IMG/VR virus record: IMGVR_UViG_3300017739_001700
Coordinates: 1 to 35,298 of that record
Direction: 5' to 3' (one strand)
DNA length: 35,298 nt
DNA from: a virus
In this document: piece after piece, positions 16,301 through 22,247 of the stretch
Layout: every line of letters starts with the position of its first letter
How positions within the stretch are numbered: the stretch's first letter is position 1
Program-made: the position numbers and the translations under genes
The notes under the pieces: model-generated
The model's database searches: none
What the model saw: the letters and a program-made list of their open reading frames with translations, nothing else
Told to the model about the DNA's origin: nothing

Positions 16301-18501
16301 CTTTTACAAGTGGTGGTTCTATACAAGGACCAACAGGTTCAAAAGGGCAGAAGGGAGAAACAGGAAGCGCAGGAAGCAACGGAAGTAAGGGACAGAAGGG
16401 TGAGGTAGGGTCTACTGGACCACAAGGCTCTACAGGCCCAACAGGAAATACAGGTTCTACAGGCGATAAAGGACAAAAAGGAACTACTGGAAACACTGGT
16501 TCAACAGGTCCAACAGGTCCGACAGGTCCAAATGGTAATGATGGAAGTGACGGCTCTAAAGGACAGAAGGGACAGACTGGTGGTACTGGACCGACAGGAA
16601 GTACTGGACCGACAGGAAGCCAAGGTGATAAAGGTCAAAAGGGTACTACAGGAAACACTGGTAGTACAGGGCCTACAGGTGGCACTGGTCCTACAGGCTC
16701 AAAAGGACAAAAAGGAGAAGTCGGCAATACTGGTCCAACAGGAGATACTGGTAATACTGGACCAACAGGCCCTACTGGAAGCAAAGGCCAAAAGGGACAG
16801 ACAGGAACTACAGGTAGTACTGGTTCTACAGGACCGACTGGCCCTACAGGAAATGACGGAAGCAAAGGCCAGAAAGGACAAACAGGTTCTACAGGTGGTA
16901 CTGGCCCAACAGGTCCAACAGGTCCTTCTGGAAGTAATGGGTCAAATGGAAGCAAAGGCCAGAAAGGTGAAGTGGGTTCAACTGGTTCTACAGGACCTAC
17001 TGGTGGAACAGGCCCAACAGGTCCAACTGGTGGAACAGGGCCAACTGGTTCTAAAGGACAAAAGGGACAAACTGGTAATACTGGTGGGACAGGCCCAACT
17101 GGCTCAACTGGTCCGACTGGTAGTAAAGGTCAAAAAGGTCAAACAGGAAACACTGGTTCTACAGGTGGAACAGGTCCTACTGGAAGCACTGGGCCAACAG
17201 GTTCTAAGGGACAGAAAGGTCAGACTGGTAATACAGGTTCAACAGGACCAACTGGCTCAACAGGACCTACAGGTTCAAAAGGTCAGAAAGGCCAGACAGG
17301 TAATACTGGTGGAACAGGACCGACTGGTTCAACTGGACCAACAGGTTCAAAAGGTCAGAAAGGTCAAACAGGTGGTACAGGTCCTACTGGTCCTACAGGG
17401 CCGACAGGACCTAATGGTAGTAATGGTAGTAATGGTTCTAAGGGACAAAAAGGTCAAACAGGAAGTACTGGTGGTACAGGACCTACTGGACCTACAGGCC
17501 CAACTGGTGGAACTGGTCCAACAGGTGGAACTGGACCTACAGGAAGTAAGGGTCAAAAAGGACAGACTGGTTCTACTGGTGGCACTGGACCAACTGGTGG
17601 TACAGGACCAACTGGACCAAATGGACCTACTGGAGCGAAGGGTCAGAAAGGACAAGCAGGTGGTACTGGGTCAACTGGACAGAAAGGACAAAAGGGACAA
17701 CAAGGAGCAGGTGGTGGAACTGGACCAACAGGGCCTACTGGACCTACTGGACCTACAGGACCTACAGGTTCTAAAGGACAGAAAGGACAAGCAGGTAGTA
17801 ATGGTGGAACAGGTCCGACAGGACAGAAAGGTCAGAAAGGTCAGCAAGGCGCAGGTGGTGGTACAGGACCGACAGGACCTACTGGTCCGACAGGTCCAAC
17901 AGGAAGTAAAGGGCAGAAAGGTCAAGCAGGAAGTAATGGTGGTACAGGTGGAACTGGTCCAACTGGACCTACTGGTCCTGCAGGTCCTACAGGACCAACT
18001 GGGCCGTCTGGGCCAACAGGACCTACTGGACCAAGTGGTTCATTCACCACAAACTCAAATGCAAGAGTCAATAGCTTAGGTATAAATACAAACGCAAGTG
18101 GTACAGCAGGTGAGATCAGAGCGACAAATAATATAACTGCTTTCTATTCAGATGAAAGATTAAAAGATTTTGAAGGCACAATAGTCAATGCCATAGAGAA
18201 AGTTATGCAGCTCAATGGTTATTACTTTACAGAAAATGAAACAGCTAAGGAGCTTGGCTATGACAACGATTTATTGCAGGTTGGTGTTAGCGCTCAAGAA
18301 GTACAAAAGGTCTTGCCAGAGGTGGTCACAAGCGCTCCTATAGACGATAAATACCTTACTGTTTGGTATGATAAATTGATTCCTCTACTTATAGAAGCAA
18401 TCAAAGAACTTGCCATAGATTCACACTCTCCAAAAGGATTAGAAGACCTACATGGGTTTGACGACTTAAATGAGAGGATTAAAAAACTTGAGGAAGATTA
18501 A
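13378..18501 (+). CDS. Giant collagen-like fibre protein with S74 autocleaving chaperone
   Basis: The protein has 1707 residues. A short N-terminal strand region (1-24) precedes three Gly-X-Y rods: about 25-197, 319-933 and 984-1554, roughly 450 triplets. Two non-collagen domains interrupt them (198-318 beta-rich; 934-983 with [20 protein letters not shown], a small fibre domain). The repeats are dominated by G-P-T, G-S-T, G-N-T and about 50 copies of G-[D/S]-K-G-Q-K. All Lys are followed by Gly, and Pro occurs only in the X position. The C-terminus (about 1585-1707) is an intramolecular chaperone of the endosialidase type (Peptidase S74): [10 protein letters not shown] with catalytic-type S1591/D1592 and K1596, then [16 protein letters not shown] and [12 protein letters not shown]. 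It would trimerise the fibre and cleave itself off at S1591. The gene is coupled to 13028 upstream and 18501 downstream. Confidence 0.96.
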   Translation: MSDLVKSITITGPNDISVVTVATQGATGGAGQKGEKGAVGAASSVAGPTGSTGDKGQKGEIGVTGPSGPTGSTGSTGSTGPTGSQGDKGDKGQKGTTGNTGNTGPTGPTGSTGDKGQKGTTGDTGATGDKGQKGQTGTTGNTGAEGSKGQKGEVGVTGNTGDKGQKGEIGVTGSTGSTGSTGSKGDKGQKGLKGVEGNFGGQTVNYNFSTNTADSDPTAGLLKFNNANLSSANQLFIDDEDQSSTDIQAYLRTIDDSTSTIKGHVRISNKTDATDFVLFQIGGAITEATGYFKVPVSYLSGATSFSNGEELIVTFARTGDIGDTGSKGQKGTTGSTGSAGTDGDKGQKGTTGDTGSTGPTGSTGPSGPTGSTGPTGPAGNDGSDGSKGQKGQDGQSITGDKGEKGQTGSTGSQGPAGNDGNDGSDGSKGQKGEAGQDGSTGPTGPQGAQGSGGTAGDKGQKGVAGSNGSNGTDGTDGDKGQKGEIGVTGPTGPTGAGGSTGPQGNVGDKGQKGEDGAQGNAGPTGSGGDKGQKGETGSTGSQGSTGPSGPSGSDGDKGQKGTTGSTGSQGSTGPTGPDGPTGSGGDKGQKGDTGSTGNTGSTGPTGNTGPTGNTGPSGPTGPTGSQGPQGDTGPTGPTGPTGDKGQKGVEGSTGPTGGTGPQGSTGDKGQKGQTGTTGNTGPTGPSGSDGNDGSDGSKGQKGEVGSTGSTGPTGSTGPTGNTGASGDKGQKGTTGNTGPAGNNGNDGSDGSKGQKGEVGTTGDKGQKGEIGITGNDGPTGPSGSTGSKGQKGTTGNTGSQGSGGDKGQKGEVGVTGNTGSTGSAGDKGQKGQTGGTGPTGSTGPTGNNGSDGDKGQKGQTGNTGSTGPTGNTGPTGAAGDKGQKGTTGSTGNTGPTGNTGPSGSDGNDGSKGEKGQKGVTGTDGPTGPTGSTGTGITFKGQVANTGALPSSPTPSQGDAYIVQTDDSLHIYNGSSFTSGGSIQGPTGSKGQKGETGSAGSNGSKGQKGEVGSTGPQGSTGPTGNTGSTGDKGQKGTTGNTGSTGPTGPTGPNGNDGSDGSKGQKGQTGGTGPTGSTGPTGSQGDKGQKGTTGNTGSTGPTGGTGPTGSKGQKGEVGNTGPTGDTGNTGPTGPTGSKGQKGQTGTTGSTGSTGPTGPTGNDGSKGQKGQTGSTGGTGPTGPTGPSGSNGSNGSKGQKGEVGSTGSTGPTGGTGPTGPTGGTGPTGSKGQKGQTGNTGGTGPTGSTGPTGSKGQKGQTGNTGSTGGTGPTGSTGPTGSKGQKGQTGNTGSTGPTGSTGPTGSKGQKGQTGNTGGTGPTGSTGPTGSKGQKGQTGGTGPTGPTGPTGPNGSNGSNGSKGQKGQTGSTGGTGPTGPTGPTGGTGPTGGTGPTGSKGQKGQTGSTGGTGPTGGTGPTGPNGPTGAKGQKGQAGGTGSTGQKGQKGQQGAGGGTGPTGPTGPTGPTGPTGSKGQKGQAGSNGGTGPTGQKGQKGQQGAGGGTGPTGPTGPTGPTGSKGQKGQAGSNGGTGGTGPTGPTGPAGPTGPTGPSGPTGPTGPSGSFTTNSNARVNSLGINTNASGTAGEIRATNNITAFYSDERLKDFEGTIVNAIEKVMQLNGYYFTENETAKELGYDNDLLQVGVSAQEVQKVLPEVVTSAPIDDKYLTVWYDKLIPLLIEAIKELAIDSHSPKGLEDLHGFDDLNERIKKLEED
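13450..18039 (+). repeat. Gly-X-Y (collagen) coding repeat tract
   Basis: These are about 450 nine-base units coding Gly-X-Y, interrupted at 13969-14331 and 16177-16326 by two unique domains. Synonymous codons are shuffled (GGT/GGA, ACA/ACT, AAA/AAG), so amino-acid repeats are near perfect while long perfect DNA repeats are few. The regularity keeps other frames open too. Those shadow frames (Pro-Val rich on the minus strand, Gln/Lys/Val/Leu rich on the plus strand) are not genes. Confidence 0.95.
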
Positions 18502-19154
18502 TGTCTTACACTTGCAAACATCTAACTCTAAGTGAACTTGACCAACTCATAGATAGCAAAGACTTTGAAAGAATATATGATGACTCAAAGGCATACATTG
18601 AGAATGGTAATTACATATATAATTCAGATACAGAACTAAGTGACGAAGACAAATTAGATCACTGGGTATCTATAATGAGATCATTTTCAAATAGCGATAT
18701 TATTGATAAGAGTACATACACTCATTACTGTTTGGCCACTTATAAAGATAATGTTCTATGTATGATGTCAGCATGTTATTTTGATTCAGCAGATAACTCT
18801 TACAATTATTGTCATGCTCTGGTCGGTAAGATTGATGGGTCAAAAGCATATTCTTTTACAACAGATTTTTTTACACCACAAGCAACATTAATGAAATCAG
18901 TAGGCGCTGATAAGATGGTATTCTGGTCCACACAAGGTGGGTCTTTGTCATTCAGAGCAATAACAGCACAAGGCAGTCCTGCTCTATTTGATTATGATAA
19001 TCATGTTCAGACTGAGGAAGAAGAGGTGTATGATATTGATTCAGAAGAAGTTAATGTTATTCCAACAGAGGATGGCTCAACTAAAGCTGCTGAAACTATA
19101 AAAATATTACAACAAGCAACAACAACAATTAAAACAGTAAGACCCTTAAAATGA
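18501..19154 (+). CDS. Unknown protein of the fibre island, 217 residues
   Basis: I do not recognise this protein. It starts at ATG 18501, overlapping the collagen stop (TAATG). Residues 1-140 look globular and mixed alpha/beta, with HYCLATYKDNVLCMMSACYF and a later VGADKMVFWSTQGG segment. The central strand pattern and following helix are loosely reminiscent of GNAT acyltransferases, but I see no clear acetyl-CoA loop. The last 60 residues are acidic (EEEEVYDIDSEEVNVIP), then Thr/Lys rich. It is coupled to the next gene by ATGA. It may be a fibre assembly factor or a modifying enzyme; the position next to the fibre is the only real hint. Confidence 0.6.
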   Translation: MSYTCKHLTLSELDQLIDSKDFERIYDDSKAYIENGNYIYNSDTELSDEDKLDHWVSIMRSFSNSDIIDKSTYTHYCLATYKDNVLCMMSACYFDSADNSYNYCHALVGKIDGSKAYSFTTDFFTPQATLMKSVGADKMVFWSTQGGSLSFRAITAQGSPALFDYDNHVQTEEEEVYDIDSEEVNVIPTEDGSTKAAETIKILQQATTTIKTVRPLK

Positions 19155-19921
19155 CAAAAATATCACAAAACAATATACAAGCAGATGGCATAGGCGATGT
19201 CTTTGAAGATACAAGAGACACAAATGGAAGAGGTAGTTCCGTCAGTATTACTACTCAAGATACCTACGCTGACAGATCACCAGTGGCAAATGGTTCAACT
19301 ACATTAAGGACTCAACAACCTGCAGGAAGCACAAGACAATACAATGACTACAGATCATCCGTAAGAATTATCCAAACAAATGCTATTAGATCATATACAA
19401 CTGGTTCTGGTAAAAGTGCCGTCACACATTCATTAACTGGATGGGCCACTACAGGTGGTATGCAAGGTGCTACAAACAATGGGACAACCTCACAATCTGG
19501 TGAATTATGGGATGGCGATAATAATTACACAACAGCAGCGAAACCTTTTAGTCATTTTAATAGTGGGTTTGATTCTAATAAATGGCTAAGTGCTGTATTG
19601 ACAGATACTTTTCTAAGTGGTTTTGCTAGTCAATCAGATGTCTATTTATGTTTTGAAGGAAGTGGAGCGCAGACCACTGATACAGACTGGACATCATTAA
19701 GATTTAAGTTTGATGGAGAAGCAACTCAACCTCTTGATTATACAAGTCTTGGAATATCTGGAACTTTTAACAGAACAGACGCAGACAGTGTTTATACATC
19801 TTTTAGTAGAATAGTTTATAAATATGAAAATGTAAGTCTTGGGACAACACCGACATCAAGGTACTTTTCCATAAGTGGACAAAATAACGCAGGTTATAGT
19901 ACTTGGATTCAATTTGTCTAA
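19151..19921 (+). CDS. Putative minor fibre / virion surface protein, 256 residues
   Basis: The protein is not assignable to a named family. It is rich in Ser, Thr, Gly, Asn and Asp with alternating hydrophobics, few Lys and no catalytic motif, typical of extracellular beta-structured phage fibre or tip proteins. Segments include DTYADRSPVANGSTTLRT, SVRIIQTNAIRSYTTGSG and RYFSISGQNNAGYSTWIQF, with an aromatic C-terminal strand. Lying two genes after the collagen and before a nucleotidyltransferase, it may form the receptor-binding tip or a spike partner. It overlaps both neighbours (ATGA upstream, TAATG downstream). Confidence 0.55.
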   Translation: MTKISQNNIQADGIGDVFEDTRDTNGRGSSVSITTQDTYADRSPVANGSTTLRTQQPAGSTRQYNDYRSSVRIIQTNAIRSYTTGSGKSAVTHSLTGWATTGGMQGATNNGTTSQSGELWDGDNNYTTAAKPFSHFNSGFDSNKWLSAVLTDTFLSGFASQSDVYLCFEGSGAQTTDTDWTSLRFKFDGEATQPLDYTSLGISGTFNRTDADSVYTSFSRIVYKYENVSLGTTPTSRYFSISGQNNAGYSTWIQFV

Positions 19922-20325
19922 TGCGTACAGGCTTCACTTGTGGAGCGTTTGACTTATGTCATTCTGGCCACATAGTCATGCTCAAGGAAGCAAAACAAAA
20001 TTGCGACTATCTAATTGTAGGCCTACAGACAGACCCATCTATAGATAGACCAGACAAAAACAAACCAATCCAATCTATGTATGAGCGTTATACGCAGCTC
20101 AAGGCCGTGAAATATATAGATGAGATAATACCCTATGACACTGAAAGAAGTTTGCTTGATCTATTAGAAGCTACAGAAATACATCTACGCTTTGTTGGCG
20201 AAGAATATATTGACCAAGATTTTACTGGCAAAGGCCTACATGAAATATTTTATACAAATAGAAAACACTCATTCTCTAGTACAACACTCAAAGAAAGAAT
20301 CCAAAAAGCCTTCTTAAGAAAGTGA
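19921..20325 (+). CDS. Cytidylyltransferase-like nucleotidyltransferase
   Basis: This 134-residue protein has the HxGH nucleotidyltransferase signature near its N-terminus: GAFDLCHSGH with H14 and H17. It is followed by LIVGLQTDPS, a basic segment (RPDKNKPIQSMYERYTQLKA), YIDEIIPYD, and the closing FSSTTLKERI motif that matches the ISSTxLxxRI ending of glycerol-3-phosphate and ethanolamine-phosphate cytidylyltransferases. The reaction would be CTP plus a phosphorylated alcohol or sugar to a CDP-activated donor. ATG 19921 overlaps the previous stop; the codons before it read as an in-frame TTG with no ribosome site. In this island it may supply an activated group for virion or host-surface decoration. 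The substrate cannot be read from sequence. Confidence 0.85.
   Translation: MRTGFTCGAFDLCHSGHIVMLKEAKQNCDYLIVGLQTDPSIDRPDKNKPIQSMYERYTQLKAVKYIDEIIPYDTERSLLDLLEATEIHLRFVGEEYIDQDFTGKGLHEIFYTNRKHSFSSTTLKERIQKAFLRK
20303..20322 (-). terminator. Weak minus-strand terminator-like hairpin
   Basis: Read on the minus strand, CTTTC (20322-20318) pairs with GAAGG (20313-20309) around TTAA, with one U-G pair, and is followed by CTTTTT. It lies inside the last codons of the cytidylyltransferase gene and just beyond the 3' side of the proposed structured RNA, where a terminator would be needed. The stem is only five pairs, so support is weak. Confidence 0.35.
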
Positions 20326-20763
20326 GAGCCTAGCAGCTTGAAGATGTTTCCATCTACGCTAAAGATTTTATGGTAATCCAACGCCTTTAGCTTAGCCTTG
20401 TTTCTAGTTTTTGCAGACTGACAAGCTCCTCATTTCGGACATTTCCTTCCTAGTCAAAAGCTACGCTACCCTCGCTGCTACATCAATCTCTTGATGGGAC
20501 AACTCTCAAAGTAGTTAAAGGTTTAGCTGCTACTGGTTATTAGTACTACCACTCGCCAGTGGGATGTCTACCGAACATCATTCTCTAGGTTAAGAGCCTA
20601 GTGTGCTTTTAGGATTTACTCAAGAATTATTTTTTTTTCACCTCGGTCTTTCTCTTGCTACCGAAACCATCTAGGGCGTTATTACTCGGTCCTCTGAGTC
20701 AGCTTTCGTCTATCGCTAGACCCTTGGCTATCTCTCTTGAAACTCTAACAGCTTCAACCTTAT
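20326..20763 (-). ncRNA. Candidate large structured RNA (about 430 nt), minus strand
   Basis: This non-coding gap has no reading frame of note but is full of compact hairpins. On the minus strand three perfect stems end in GNRA tetraloops: GUCUA-GCGA-UAGAC (20721-20708), CAUCAA-GAGA-UUGAUG (20496-20481) and AGAUG-GAAA-CAUCU (20355-20342). The plus-strand versions of these loops are not stable tetraloops, which fixes the orientation. Other stems are CTAGG/CCTAG with a 7-nt loop (20601-20585), GATGT/ACATC with a 7-nt loop (20579-20563) abutting CCACT/AGTGG (20562-20549), CTAAAG/CTTTAG (20390-20359), and UCGGU/ACCGA (20664-20643). A candidate promoter lies upstream. Large phage RNAs such as GOLLD or ROOL are possible relatives, but I cannot assign a family. 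Confidence 0.55.
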
Positions 20764-20769
20764 GTAGTT

Positions 20770-20797
20770 ATATTAACAACTAGTAAGAATAATGCAA
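20770..20797 (-). promoter_or_regulatory. Candidate minus-strand promoter for the structured RNA
   Basis: On the minus strand, TTGCAT (20797-20792) and TAATAT (20775-20770) are spaced by 16 bases. Transcription would start near 20763, just before the first hairpins of the proposed RNA. Both hexamers match consensus only partly (four of six each), and the region is AT-rich, so this is a modest call supported mainly by its position. Confidence 0.4.
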
Positions 20798-20967
20798 GTG
20801 TTTTTGTAAAAAAGTACCACTTATTTTTCACTGTCTCTGTAAAGCCTTATAGAATGATAGCTGCAGTAGACAAAGAAATTGCAATTTTTTTAGGTATACA
20901 TATTGATTTTAATAGTTTATATTACAAACAGTATCAGCTATTTAATCCAAACTGTATGTAGATACTA

Positions 20968-21004
20968 CTGACACTAAAGAGCGCAGCGCTTTGCGCTCTG
21001 TCAG
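20968..21004 (+). promoter_or_regulatory. Strong hairpin in the leader of the hydroxylase gene
   Basis: AGAGCGCA (20978-20985) pairs perfectly with TGCGCTCT (20992-20999). An outer stem CTGAC/GTCAG (20968-20972 with 21000-21004) closes it across a 5-base bulge. No T tract of note follows, so it is not an obvious terminator. It ends 17 bases before ATG 21022 and could insulate, stabilise or regulate the downstream modification genes. The rest of the gap between the minus-strand promoter and this hairpin (20798-20967) is AT-rich, and I see no gene or clear promoter in it. Confidence 0.5.
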
Positions 21005-21021
21005 TTTACCAAGAGGTAAAT

Positions 21022-21594
21022 ATGAAACAAATATGGCAACTCTGGGAAAAGGGAATCAATCAAGCCGACATACAAAAGATCATAACTGAATGTGAAACCT
21101 ACGCACCAATGGACGCTCTGGTGGGTTTAGGTGATGACGGCCAAGAAAAAAACAAAGTCAGAAAGTCTATAGTCCGTTGGATAAACAAAGAAGATGTCAA
21201 TTCTAAGTTTATATATAACCTACTCTGGATGTATGCTAATGAAGCAAACCGAAATGCTTTTGGTGTAGAGATCAGAGACATTTTTGATATTCAATACACC
21301 ATTTATGAGGGTTCAGAGAAAGGATTTTATGATTGGCATATTGATACCTTCTGGGCCAATCAAACAGAATGGGATAGAAAACTAAGCATTACAGTACAAC
21401 TATCTAATCCTAGTGATTATGAGGGTGGAGATTTTATGATTGACCCTCAGTATGAACAGCCGAATCCACATTCTATAAAGCAGCAAGGAACAGTTTTAGT
21501 CTTTCCATCTACAATAAGACATCAAGTTAAACCAGTCACAAGTGGTGTACGAAAGTCTTTAGTCGCATGGGTGGAAGGACCTAAGTGGAAATGA
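21022..21594 (+). CDS. 2-oxoglutarate/Fe(II) dioxygenase, prolyl-hydroxylase-like
   Basis: This 190-residue protein has the full iron and cosubstrate set of the 2OG-Fe(II) oxygenase superfamily. H106 and D108 lie in FYDWHIDTFW, distal H167 in PSTIRHQVKPV, and R177 in SGVRKSLVAWVEGP as the 2-oxoglutarate carboxylate ligand. The strand YEGGDFMIDP and the motif GTVLVFPSTIRH match the prolyl 4-hydroxylase / PKHD-type branch. It would hydroxylate a protein or small-molecule C-H bond using O2 and 2-oxoglutarate, releasing CO2 and succinate, in the host cytoplasm. ATG 21022 follows AAGAGGTAAAT. It is the first of three overlapping genes (ATGA to the methyltransferase). The collagen fibre or the fibre-tip protein is the natural substrate candidate, but this is inference. 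Confidence 0.9.
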   Translation: MKQIWQLWEKGINQADIQKIITECETYAPMDALVGLGDDGQEKNKVRKSIVRWINKEDVNSKFIYNLLWMYANEANRNAFGVEIRDIFDIQYTIYEGSEKGFYDWHIDTFWANQTEWDRKLSITVQLSNPSDYEGGDFMIDPQYEQPNPHSIKQQGTVLVFPSTIRHQVKPVTSGVRKSLVAWVEGPKWK

Positions 21595-22247
21595 AGTGGG
21601 AAAAGCCTACAATAAAAGAAATACCACCAGAGGATGGGTGGAGAAAAATGAATGATATAGAAAACAGAAAGGTATTCGTGGAAGTAGGTTCGTGTGATTT
21701 TGATACAAACTTACCTTTATTAGATAATGGATGGTGTGGCATATTTGTTGAGCCGTCACCAAAGTATAATGAGCAGCTAAGCAAACTTTTAAATCAGAAA
21801 CCAAATAGACATAGAGCTAGAGTAGAGTGTAGTGCTATATCTGATTATGATGGGACAATAGAGTTTACTCAAGCAAAAGATATGTCAACTGGAGAAAGAA
21901 TATCTGACTGGCGTAGAGGTATATCTTCAATCACTGCTGACAATCATAAAGGTGAAAGAATGTTTGACATAGAAGACAATGCCAGATGGATTGATAAAAC
22001 TTTAGATGTACCATGTATGACCTTAGATTCTTTAATAGACAAATATAAACTACCTCATATCAACTACTTAAAACTAGATACAGAAGGCCATGAAACAAAT
22101 ATTCTGGAGTCTTATAGTTTCAAGATTAAGCCAGACTTCATAAAATTAGAACATGCACATGTAGACGATATATATATCTCTGAGCTTCTTAGATCACACG
22201 GATACTTAGTTTATGTAGAAAGTGTTGATATGTATGCGATACGATGA
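21591..22247 (+). CDS. FkbM-family methyltransferase
   Basis: This 218-residue protein has the FkbM type of S-adenosylmethionine-dependent O-methyltransferase fold. The SAM-binding strand-loop is VFVEVGSCDFDTN near residues 29-41, followed by GIFVEPSP (acidic residue after strand 2). The C-terminal family motif VPCMTLDSLIDKY leads into INYLKLDTEGHETNILE, then IKLEHAH. Family members methylate hydroxyls on sugars or polyketides. ATG 21591 overlaps the hydroxylase stop (ATGA); a GTG six bases earlier is less likely. Coupling to the hydroxylase and to the glycosyltransferase-hydroxylase suggests it methylates the glycan or hydroxyl installed by its neighbours. Confidence 0.88.
   Translation: MKWEKPTIKEIPPEDGWRKMNDIENRKVFVEVGSCDFDTNLPLLDNGWCGIFVEPSPKYNEQLSKLLNQKPNRHRARVECSAISDYDGTIEFTQAKDMSTGERISDWRRGISSITADNHKGERMFDIEDNARWIDKTLDVPCMTLDSLIDKYKLPHINYLKLDTEGHETNILESYSFKIKPDFIKLEHAHVDDIYISELLRSHGYLVYVESVDMYAIR

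Noticed and set aside
13470-18000. Many open frames on both strands inside the collagen gene (Pro-Val, Lys-Val-Leu-Gln or Ser-Cys rich)
   Set aside because: They are frame shadows of the Gly-X-Y repeat, lack ribosome sites, and their composition simply mirrors the repeat codons.
13450-18039. CRISPR-like or satellite repeat array
   Set aside because: The units are 9-base codon triplets in one uninterrupted reading frame with no spacer structure.
13378-20325. Diversity-generating retroelement acting on the fibre
   Set aside because: No reverse transcriptase gene and no template/variable repeat pair with A-specific differences was seen.
20340-20420. tmRNA-like open stretch on the minus strand starting GCA AAA ACT
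   Set aside because: The frame does not end in a tag-like ALAA stop, and no tRNA-like ends with TTCGA are present.
20430-20460. Possible RNase P RNA core on the minus strand (AGGAAATGTCCG resembles AGGAAAGTCCG)
   Set aside because: It has an extra base in the conserved block, lies some 300 nt from the proposed 5' end instead of near it, and no matching 3' conserved block is present.
20585-20601. tRNA-like anticodon arm (5-bp stem, 7-nt loop CTCTTAA on the minus strand)
   Set aside because: No acceptor stem, D arm or TTCNANN T-loop can be placed around it; the neighbouring 7-nt loop hairpin has the wrong loop sequence.
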